DNA from: JBLMYQ01 sp050258375
GTDB taxonomy: Bacteria; Bacillota; Clostridia; Acetivibrionales; UBA4821
Assembly: GCA_050258375.1 (NCBI GenBank)
Contig: JBLMYQ010000051.1
Location: 62,001-126,000, forward strand
Direction of reading: 5' to 3'
DNA: 64,000 nt
Shown here: positions 51,001-57,871 of the stretch, piece after piece
How positions within the stretch are numbered: position 1 is the stretch's first letter
Layout of the letters: each line of letters starts with the position of its first letter
Translations under genes and position numbers: made by a program
Notes under the pieces: generated by a model
What the model saw: the letters and a program-made list of their open reading frames with translations, nothing else
What the model was told of the DNA's origin: nothing
Database searches by the model: none

Positions 51001-53131
51001 TAAGCAAAAACCTTCCAAGCTTGATGGAAATAAATTTTATTCTTTGGTTATCAATAATTGAATAAGCTGCTTGCTGCACCTTATCATGTAAAAATCTGAA
51101 TGTTACCGCAAAGCTTTCGAATTCTTCTGAAATATACTTATAATTATTATTGTTCGGAATTATAAGTCCTTCGGAAAGAGCCTCTTCTAAATCCTTGGAA
51201 GTCTCAAAAATTGATTTATCATTTAAGTATGCTAGCGTTTTTAAATCAAATTGATTACCGCAGCAAGCTGCTATTGTTAATATTTTTTTACTATCCTCTG
51301 AAAAGGTTTCAATCTTTTTAACAAGTAAATCTACAACATTATCTGATAATCCAATTTTAATTATATTGTCCAAATCCCACTCCCAAGTACCGGTTTTCTG
51401 TTCGAAATATATTGCATTTTCATTATAAAGCGTTTTTAAAAAGTGATTTAAAAAGAATGGATTTCCAAGTGTTTTTTGGATACATAATTTTGCTAACGGC
51501 AATGATTTTTCAGATTTACATTTTAATGTATCAGATAATAACAGATTTACATTTTTAATATCCAACGGATTTAAAACAAGATTATGATATATTTTGTCTT
51601 TCTTAATTAGTTCCTCAATTGTAAGCATCAGTGGATGGGTTGAATCCACCTCATTATCCCTATATGCACCTATAAAATAAATATACGTCATAGCTGGATT
51701 TTCGAAAAATTGCTCAATAATTTTAAGTGTAGAAGAATCTGCCCATTGAAGGTCATCCAGAAAAATTACAAGAGGATGCTCTTTTGATGCTAATGAGCAC
51801 ACAAAATTATTAAAAACCAGATTGAAACGGTTTTGAGCTTCCAGACCTTGCAATTCAGTAAGATTTGGCTGCTCGCCAATTAACAGTTTGATTTCTGGTA
51901 TTATATCTATCAGTATTTTTCCGTTAGTACCAACCGCGTCTAATATTCTATTTTTCCAATAGCTGACCATATCACTGCTTTCTATTATTATTTGATTAAT
52001 AAAAGACTTGAATGCCTGTATAATTGAAAAATATGGTACATCCTTATTCAACTGGTCAAATTTTCCTGAAATAAAATAACCTCTTTTTTCAACAATAGGT
52101 TTTTGAATCTCATTAACTAAAGATGATTTACCAATTCCAGAATACCCTGAAACCAGAATCATTCTGGATGTTTTGTTATCAATACAGAATTTGAATCCTT
52201 CCAAGAGTATCTTTATTTCATTTTCTCTTCCATATAACTTCTGAGAAAGCTCAAATCTGTCAAAAACATCATATTTACCAATATCAAATAAACCTATTTC
52301 ACCTTTGCTTTTTAATTGGTCATAGCATTCCTGCAAATCTGCCAGAATTCCATAATTACTCTGGTATCTGTCCTCAGCATTTTTTGATATTAATTTTTGT
52401 ATGATATTTGATATAGGTTGAGGGATATTTTTATCGATTTCATGTGGCGGAGTTGGCATTTTAGCGATATGATAATGAATCATTTGAACCGGATCTTCAA
52501 CCTCAAAAGCCTTTTTTCTGGTTATTAATTCATACAAGGTCATGCCCAAAGAATAATAATCGGATCTGTAATCTATGACCCTGTTCATTCTACCCGTTTG
52601 CTCAGGCGATATATATGTTATTGTACCTTCTAACGTTGTAGGTGTTATTGACCATTGTGTTTCTCTGGACAGCTGGGTAGCTATTCCAAAATCAATAATA
52701 ATTAGTTTTTTTGTATTCTGATTGAAAAGAATATTTGAGGGATTAATATCCTTATGGATTACATTTTTATTATGAACTTCACCTAAAACTTCAGTTATTT
52801 TAATTGCAACTTCCAGAAATTCCTTGATATCCAGTTCATTTCTAGATATAAATGTATTCAGCGATTCGCCTTCAAAGTATTCCATAATAATCGCATATGT
52901 ATTATCACATTTTTCTACATCATACATTTTGATAATATTTTCAGAGCTAAACCCTGCACAAAGCTTAAACTCCGAGCAGAATTTTGCAATTTCTTCATTT
53001 GTGGGATGTGTTTTCGCCAATATCTTGGCAACGACTAATTTTTTATCCAGAGCACGTTCGGCAGTACAAACAACGGAATTTGAACTTTCGAATATTTTTT
53101 CTTTTAATGTATATCCTTCTATTTTAAACAT
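48065..53131 (-). CDS. Ser/Thr kinase-AAA ATPase-helical repeat-GAF-GGDEF fusion
   Basis: A 1688-residue cytoplasmic signalling protein. The kinase domain (about 1-270) has HKDINPSNILF and IIDFGIA. A PknK-like AAA ATPase follows, with Walker A GYSGIGKSSL at about 329 and Walker B VIFLDDLQWAD at about 455-465. A long alpha-helical, TPR-like region runs from about 650 to 1290. A GAF domain (about 1310-1450) precedes a coiled coil (VEARTLQLKGEIEERKKAQ) and a diguanylate cyclase domain. GGDEF at about 1600 is intact, with an RxxD I-site (RECD) five residues before it. It can thus be expected to make c-di-GMP with product inhibition. The start is the ATG after GAGAGGGG; an upstream frame of nine codons is less likely. 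Confidence 0.9.
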   Translation of the reverse strand: MFKIEGYTLKEKIFESSNSVVCTAERALDKKLVVAKILAKTHPTNEEIAKFCSEFKLCAGFSSENIIKMYDVEKCDNTYAIIMEYFEGESLNTFISRNELDIKEFLEVAIKITEVLGEVHNKNVIHKDINPSNILFNQNTKKLIIIDFGIATQLSRETQWSITPTTLEGTITYISPEQTGRMNRVIDYRSDYYSLGMTLYELITRKKAFEVEDPVQMIHYHIAKMPTPPHEIDKNIPQPISNIIQKLISKNAEDRYQSNYGILADLQECYDQLKSKGEIGLFDIGKYDVFDRFELSQKLYGRENEIKILLEGFKFCIDNKTSRMILVSGYSGIGKSSLVNEIQKPIVEKRGYFISGKFDQLNKDVPYFSIIQAFKSFINQIIIESSDMVSYWKNRILDAVGTNGKILIDIIPEIKLLIGEQPNLTELQGLEAQNRFNLVFNNFVCSLASKEHPLVIFLDDLQWADSSTLKIIEQFFENPAMTYIYFIGAYRDNEVDSTHPLMLTIEELIKKDKIYHNLVLNPLDIKNVNLLLSDTLKCKSEKSLPLAKLCIQKTLGNPFFLNHFLKTLYNENAIYFEQKTGTWEWDLDNIIKIGLSDNVVDLLVKKIETFSEDSKKILTIAACCGNQFDLKTLAYLNDKSIFETSKDLEEALSEGLIIPNNNNYKYISEEFESFAVTFRFLHDKVQQAAYSIIDNQRIKFISIKLGRFLLSNTPDIETDERLFDTVNSLNEAYELITDKKEMERLVELNLIAGKRAIGAVAYELALRYFTNGIKLIGEEGWKTNYGTTLNLYTGAVEAAGYCTDFVLMDSLVDKVIVEAKTVLDKVKVYESRIFAYISLNKSFEAVKVAFELFENLGIKVPKKVTNLAVLKELAAVSMLLKGKSKEDILNMPLVEDPKIIAIMNILSSLITPVFVSLPEYIPMIACGLARLSLKYGNSNVSGAGYTYYGVILSSLGYINKAYMIGQTGTELVEKLNAKEFHARAYYIYYNFIHFWKHNFADILPDFINNYKIALENGDYEMAADSLFMYCYGAYNTGKNLEKLKPEIYEFNQTIKKLKQDLIVHMNTVYLQAADNLLGNASNPCFLIGEYFNDEKELNFYLETNNYSSLCHIYSNRMILNYIFNNYEDAVENAVKFEKYQDGVRSSLSIILLRYYDSLCHIAIYNESPFLKKKAIIKKVNANLKKLKEWSELGSKNSLHKYYLVLAEKYRILEKASLAEKYYDKAIEYASKYEFLHEEAIANECAAAHYFNKSQEKIAFMYLSEARYCYGKWGALAKVKQLDEKYPSLKPLNSGGSNMSLSVKYTTALTFSQPSESLDFKSLIKASQTISEEISYKKAIDKLIQIVTESAGAGKVVLIKTNGSNYIPEAYYSLGDSEVSIIDQSISGDSADQIIDEQASRAVINYVIRKGQTLVLFDASQKHEFKADKYITENQTKSVLCLPLLHHGEIKRVLYLENNLTKGAFTAERVNILEMLSAQIVISMENAAMYSQLEELVEARTLQLKGEIEERKKAQKMLEEMATHDNLTGLPNRRLFLEHSLHALDFAKRHNSILAILFIDLDGFKKINDTLGHDCGDMVLQTVAQRLSGCVRECDTVSRLGGDEFTIVLEKVNDAINIKEVCQRIIEEIGKPISFGNVKEHVTPSIGISIYPYDGDDKEELIKKADNAMYKAKNSGKNKFLFHNEELNK

Positions 53132-53215
53132 ACATTTATGCCCCTCTCTTACTGCCAAGAGTAATAAGTAAATTTTTCATAAGTATACTCATCTGACTAA
53201 TCAGTTTATTTTTTA

Positions 53216-54166
53216 CTATATGTCTCTTCCCTCACATGTTTTTCCTCTATGAAGGAAATCTTTAGCTCCTTTCACCTTCCCAATTGAAGCTTTTAAGAAT
53301 TCTGTTGCTCCAGATCTTACAGTTTCCTTAAAGTTTTCTTTCATTTTTTCGTACGGCGTTTCGATATTATATCCCCACTCGTTGAATTCTTCTTTATCGC
53401 AATCGTATTCTTCTGTAATCGAAGTAAATCTTTCAATATATTCTTCTCCTGAAAATTCTCTAAACTCATCCGTCGAAAGGTCTTTTGCTTCTTTTTTTCT
53501 TTCATAATAATTAAGACCTCTCTCGCAAAATCTAAATGCATCTCCATAAGTCTTTGCATTTTCAGGTGTTAGCTCAATAAAACCTTCTCTCATAATATGT
53601 TCTGCAACTTCTTTACCTTTCTCGGAAAAATTCATAAAAAATCCCGGATCAGGAGTACACTCACCTTTGAATCTTTCATCCTGCGAAAAGTAGTGTTTAT
53701 CATTGCAGTTTTCTGACAAACAAAACTGTTTAAATGTTGTGTCAACTAAGTAAAACGTTTCTTCAATCTCCTGCCCCTTTGTTGGTATTCCAACCACTAA
53801 AAATGCATGAGAACGACTCTTTGGAGATACAGCTTCTCTAACATTTGGTAATCTTACGTCTAATCCCATAGATTCTAAAGGAAATCCTGTAAGACTCTGA
53901 CCAAAACCACATGCCCCCCTCAATGAAGATGAAAATATATCCTTGCCATGTAGTTGTGCTTCTTTATCAAGAGCGTTCCTTGCATTAAAAACAACCCATT
54001 GGAGTACTGTTTCTGCTTCCTCCTTGGATATTCCCCTATGCAAGCAGCCTTTTTCCTGATTTTCTTTTACGGCTTTTCTTAGAGCTGCCTCTGCCTTAAA
54101 AGCTTTTGCCATATTAGGTTTATCCATTCTGGGTTCTGATGGGAAAATATACTCCTGTGAACTCAT
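53216..54166 (-). CDS. Possible papain/transglutaminase-like cysteine hydrolase, uncharacterised
   Basis: A 316-residue soluble protein that I do not recognise at family level. It shows an ordered Cys-His-Asp pattern: Cys86 in LRGACGFGQSLTGF, His120 in SRSHAFLVVGIP and Asp142 in FYLVDTTFKQF. The spacing and the local sequences (small residues around Cys, hydrophobic strand after His, LVDxTF) fit a papain or transglutaminase-like fold. No signal peptide or membrane segment is visible. The ATG is nine bases after GGGAG; a GTG two codons up is too close. It lies upstream of the large signalling fusion on the same strand, so it could share its transcript. Function unknown; a toxin or effector is possible. 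Confidence 0.6.
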   Translation of the reverse strand: MSSQEYIFPSEPRMDKPNMAKAFKAEAALRKAVKENQEKGCLHRGISKEEAETVLQWVVFNARNALDKEAQLHGKDIFSSSLRGACGFGQSLTGFPLESMGLDVRLPNVREAVSPKSRSHAFLVVGIPTKGQEIEETFYLVDTTFKQFCLSENCNDKHYFSQDERFKGECTPDPGFFMNFSEKGKEVAEHIMREGFIELTPENAKTYGDAFRFCERGLNYYERKKEAKDLSTDEFREFSGEEYIERFTSITEEYDCDKEEFNEWGYNIETPYEKMKENFKETVRSGATEFLKASIGKVKGAKDFLHRGKTCEGRDI

Positions 54167-54298
54167 TCTCACTTACTCCCTTTATTGGAAATATATAGAT
54201 TGGGCTATTTTTAGAATGTAGTCATATTATAATTATATCAGCAAATGGATATTTTAACAAGAATGAGGCATATATGCAAAAACTAGGTAAAATTTATG

Positions 54299-54326
54299 TT
54301 GCATAATTTTTTATTCGCAGTATAAT
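54299..54326 (+). promoter_or_regulatory. Promoter of argGH
   Basis: TTGCAT (54299-54304) and TATAAT (54321-54326) are 16 bases apart, just upstream of the T-box leader. Confidence 0.65.
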
Positions 54327-54344
54327 ATATCTAATAAAAAACAT

Positions 54345-54572
54345 AACATTTCTATGAACCAGAGAGTAATTGTTGTAAATGATTTCAGCGAGTCAGGTAC
54401 TGGTGTGAGCCTGATAATTAAACTTCGATGAAGAGAGCTGGGGAGAAGTCTCTTGAAATTAAGTATGGAGAACGTATGCCTGCGTTAAAGGTTTAAAGTG
54501 AGTATATTGATAATATACTAATTAGAGTGGTACCACGGAAGCCCCGTCTCTTTATCAGAGATTGGGCTTTTT
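54345..54572 (+). promoter_or_regulatory. T-box leader of argGH, probable Arg specifier
   Basis: Stem I has CAGGTACTGGTGTGAGCCTG, then CGATGAAG-AGA-GCTGGGG. AGA (Arg) is the plausible specifier. The in-frame alternative GAG is offset by one base, so the assignment is not certain. The T-box proper is AGAGTGGTACCACGG, followed by a terminator (AAGCCC...TCTCT / AGAGA...GGGCTT then T-run). Uncharged tRNA would switch on argGH. Confidence 0.85.
54539..54572 (+). terminator. Terminator of the argG T-box
   Basis: Paired segments AAGCCC / GGGCTT and TCTCT / AGAGA enclose a short loop, followed by TTTTTT. The 5' side begins within the T-box sequence. Confidence 0.8.
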
Positions 54573-54639
54573 TATATATAAATTTACCGCGGAATTTGTA
54601 TGTGAAGTGGCTAATTTGATTAAGAAAGGAATGATAATT

Positions 54640-55848
54640 ATGAGTAAAGAAAAAATAATTTTAGCATATTCCGGAGGTTTGGATACCTCAATAATAATTC
54701 CATGGCTGAAAGAGAACTATGACTGCGAGGTCATAGCTGTAGCTGCTGATCTTGGTCAAGGAGAAGAGCTTGAAGGGCTGAATGAAAAGGCAATAAAGAC
54801 TGGCGCAAGCAAGCTTTATATTGAGGATTTAAAAGATGAATTCATAAAGGACTTTATTTTTCCAACACTTCAGGCCGGAGCAGTTTATGAAGGGAAATAC
54901 CTTCTTGGAACCTCCTTTGCAAGACCGGTAATAGCAAAAAAATTGGTTGAAATAGCAAAAAAAGAACAAGCTTCAGCAATAGCACATGGCGCAACCGGCA
55001 AAGGAAACGACCAGGTGAGGTTTGAGCTAACCGTTAAAGCGCTTGCCCCGGAGCTTAAGATAATTGCGCCATGGAGAATTTGGGATATAAAATCACGTGA
55101 GGATGCTATTGATTTTGCTTCAAAAAGAAATATCCCTATAACCGCTACAAAAGAGAAAATCTATAGCAGAGACCGCAATCTCTGGCATTTAAGCCATGAA
55201 GGCGGTGAACTTGAAGACCCATGGAACAGCCCAAATTATGATGGAATGCTTCAAATGTCTGTTACTCCTGAAAAAGCTCCAGACAATCCTTCATATGTAG
55301 AAATATATTTTGAAGAGGGTATTCCAAAAAAGATTAATGGAAATGCAATGCCGCCTTTTGAGCTTATCAGTTATCTGAACAAAATCGGAGGCGAAAATGG
55401 AATCGGCATAGTTGACATGGTTGAAAACAGGCTTGTAGGTATGAAATCAAGGGGCGTATATGAAACTCCGGGCGGTGCAATCCTTTATTACGCACATCAT
55501 GAGCTTGAGCTTCTTTGTTTAGACAGAGAAACCTTGCATTACAAACAAATTGTTGCAAACAAATTTTCAGAATTAGTGTATTTTGGACAGTGGTACACTC
55601 CTCTTAGAGAAGCAATAAGTGCATTTGTGACATCAACACAAAAGACAGTAACAGGAACGGTTAAGCTAAAGCTTTATAAAGGCAATATTATTTCAGCCGG
55701 CACAAAATCTGATTATTCACTATATAATCAAGAGCTTTCAACCTTTGGTGAAGACGAGATATATAATCAAAAGGATGCAGAAGGTTTCATAAATTTATTC
55801 GGACTGCCATTAAAGGTTAAAGCATTATCAATGAAGGAGAAAAAGTAA
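54640..55848 (+). CDS. argG: Argininosuccinate synthase
   Basis: A 402-residue ATP-dependent enzyme that joins citrulline and aspartate. The N-terminal P-loop-like motif AYSGGLDTS and the HGATGKGNDQVRFE and PWRIWDI blocks are present. The start is the ATG nine bases after AAGAAAGGA; a longer frame upstream begins inside the T-box terminator. It shares a single A with the argH ATG (TAATG), so the two are co-translated. The T-box leader lies directly upstream. Confidence 0.97.
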   Translation: MSKEKIILAYSGGLDTSIIIPWLKENYDCEVIAVAADLGQGEELEGLNEKAIKTGASKLYIEDLKDEFIKDFIFPTLQAGAVYEGKYLLGTSFARPVIAKKLVEIAKKEQASAIAHGATGKGNDQVRFELTVKALAPELKIIAPWRIWDIKSREDAIDFASKRNIPITATKEKIYSRDRNLWHLSHEGGELEDPWNSPNYDGMLQMSVTPEKAPDNPSYVEIYFEEGIPKKINGNAMPPFELISYLNKIGGENGIGIVDMVENRLVGMKSRGVYETPGGAILYYAHHELELLCLDRETLHYKQIVANKFSELVYFGQWYTPLREAISAFVTSTQKTVTGTVKLKLYKGNIISAGTKSDYSLYNQELSTFGEDEIYNQKDAEGFINLFGLPLKVKALSMKEKK

Positions 55849-57239
55849 TGAAATTATGGTCAGGTCGGTTCAAGTCCAATACAGATAAAGCTGTTGATGA
55901 TTTTAATTCATCCATTAGCTTTGACTACAGACTTTATAAACAAGATATCACAGGCAGTATTGCACATGCAAAGATGCTTGCTCATTCTGGAATTATTGAA
56001 AAAAGAGAGTCCGAATTAATAATAAAAGCCTTGCAGGAAATTCTTTTGGATATTGAGGCCGGAAAGGTTGCTTTTGAGGTTGATGCAGAAGATATTCATA
56101 TGAATATTGAAAAAATTCTTATCCAAAGAATTGGTGATGTGGGCAAAAAACTTCATACCGCAAGAAGCAGAAATGATCAAGTAGCTTTGGATATCAGAAT
56201 GTACCTGAAGGAAGAAGTTGATAACATCATCAAAATCCTTTTGGATTTTGAAAATGTTCTTTTAAATATTGCCAAAGCAAATACACATACTATTATGCCT
56301 GGCTATACGCATCTCCAACGGGCTCAACCTATTACCTTTGCGCATCATATAATGTGTTATTTTGAAATGTTCAAAAGAGACCTTGGCCGATTAAAAGATG
56401 CTTATAAGAGAATCGATGTTATGCCTTTAGGGGCCGGGGCTCTTGCAGGTACAACCTACCCTATCGACAGGTTTTATACAGCTCAGGAGCTTGGATTCTC
56501 TGAGGTCTGCCAAAACAGCATTGATGCAGTGAGTGACAGGGATTTTGTACTTGAACTGAATTTTGTATTATCACTAATAATGATGCATTTAAGCAGGTTC
56601 AGTGAAGAAATTATTCTTTGGTCCTCCAGTGAATTTAATTTTATTGAGCTTGATGATGCTTTTAGCACAGGCAGCAGCATAATGCCTCAAAAGAAAAACC
56701 CTGACATCGCTGAGCTTGTCAGGGGAAAAACCGGAAGAGTGTATGGAAACCTGGTTGCACTTCTGACCATTATGAAAGCTTTGCCTTTAGCATACAACAA
56801 GGATATGCAGGAAGATAAGGAAGCTGTATTTGATACAATTGACACAGTGAAAATGTGTCTGCCTATTTTCAGTAAAATGCTTGAAACAGCCAAGATTAAT
56901 GCAGATAATATGCTCAATGCTGCAAGTAGAGGCTTTTTAAACGCAACTGATTTGGCAGATTACCTTGTAAAAAAGGGAATGCCTTTCAGGGATGCTCATG
57001 AGGTTTCGGGGAAGCTTGTAGCTTTTTGCTTAGAAAATAAAAAAGAAATTTTAAATCTTTCGTTAGCCGAGTTAAAAAGCTTTTCTGCTATCATTGAGGA
57101 TGATATTTTTAATATTATTTCAATAGAAAATTGTGTAAATATGAGAAAAAGCTTTGGCGGACCCGCCAAGCAGCTTGTCTGCGAAAGTATAGACAAAGGC
57201 TGTGACTTTTTAAAAAATTTCATTGACCCTAAATCCTAA
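55848..57239 (+). CDS. argH: Argininosuccinate lyase
   Basis: A 463-residue lyase that releases arginine and fumarate. The signature GSSIMPQKKNPD and the upstream DIHMNIEKIL, HTARSRNDQ and GYTHLQRAQP blocks are canonical. Translation is coupled to argG by a TAATG overlap. No terminator is obvious in the 170 bases before the next small gene, so read-through is possible. Confidence 0.97.
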   Translation: MKLWSGRFKSNTDKAVDDFNSSISFDYRLYKQDITGSIAHAKMLAHSGIIEKRESELIIKALQEILLDIEAGKVAFEVDAEDIHMNIEKILIQRIGDVGKKLHTARSRNDQVALDIRMYLKEEVDNIIKILLDFENVLLNIAKANTHTIMPGYTHLQRAQPITFAHHIMCYFEMFKRDLGRLKDAYKRIDVMPLGAGALAGTTYPIDRFYTAQELGFSEVCQNSIDAVSDRDFVLELNFVLSLIMMHLSRFSEEIILWSSSEFNFIELDDAFSTGSSIMPQKKNPDIAELVRGKTGRVYGNLVALLTIMKALPLAYNKDMQEDKEAVFDTIDTVKMCLPIFSKMLETAKINADNMLNAASRGFLNATDLADYLVKKGMPFRDAHEVSGKLVAFCLENKKEILNLSLAELKSFSAIIEDDIFNIISIENCVNMRKSFGGPAKQLVCESIDKGCDFLKNFIDPKS

Positions 57240-57412
57240 ACGCTTTTTGGCTAATGAAATTTCCTAAATTTATTCCAATATTTTGTTGATGACTTTAATC
57301 AAGCATGATAAAATACCATTATATGTATAAATTTTTTTTATTGTATCGAGGTAATTGATATAGTATCAATTAGGGTCTGTTGATAAACAAGGATGTAAAA
57401 GGAGGAAAAATT

Positions 57413-57829
57413 ATGGAAAATAGTTTTATTGCTATCGGAACTTCGAAAGAGTTTACAGAAAGGTGGGCAAGATTAGTAGCTTTGGACCTTTTCCTGGATT
57501 CTTTGGTGGATGCTCTCTTTGAGCATTTAGAAAATGCAAAGATTTTGCTCGATAATAGGTCTGGTTTAGAAAGCCTGTTAGAGAAAAACAAGGCTGCAGA
57601 CGATGAACAAGAGTACGAATACAACTCGGGCAGACTTATGAAATGTAATCAGGAACTAAGTGAGCTCGCCCAAAACATTAAGGCAAATGCCGCCCTGTTT
57701 GAAGCCCAAAAACTTAAGCTTATGCAAAAGGCTAATAATCTTCCTCTTGAAAAGAAAAATGAAATACTCTCTGATTTGACTTTCTTCACACTTTTTTACG
57801 AAAGACTGAATGAGGTTAGTATCGTGTAA
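57413..57829 (+). CDS. Small helical protein of unknown function
   Basis: A 138-residue soluble protein, not recognised. It is mostly helical and charged, with an aromatic opening (SKEFTERWARLVALDLFL) and a Lys/Gln-rich helix (AALFEAQKLKLMQKANNLP). AAAGGAGG lies 7 bases before the chosen ATG; the longer frame starts upstream of that site. It ends at a strong bidirectional terminator. Confidence 0.6.
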   Translation: MENSFIAIGTSKEFTERWARLVALDLFLDSLVDALFEHLENAKILLDNRSGLESLLEKNKAADDEQEYEYNSGRLMKCNQELSELAQNIKANAALFEAQKLKLMQKANNLPLEKKNEILSDLTFFTLFYERLNEVSIV

Positions 57830-57833
57830 ACCC

Positions 57834-57862
57834 AAAACTGCCGACGGTTGTCGGCAGTTTTT
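57834..57862. terminator. Bidirectional terminator between the helical protein and the metalloprotease
   Basis: Arms AAAACTGCCGAC / GTCGGCAGTTTT with a GGTT loop, followed by T. Both flanking genes converge on it. Confidence 0.88.
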
Positions 57863-57871
57863 CAATGCATG

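Noticed and set aside
53341..53559. 72-residue Lys-rich minus-strand frame inside the Cys-His-Asp gene
   Set aside because: Alternative frame within a longer gene that has a good start and motif pattern; no separate ribosome site.
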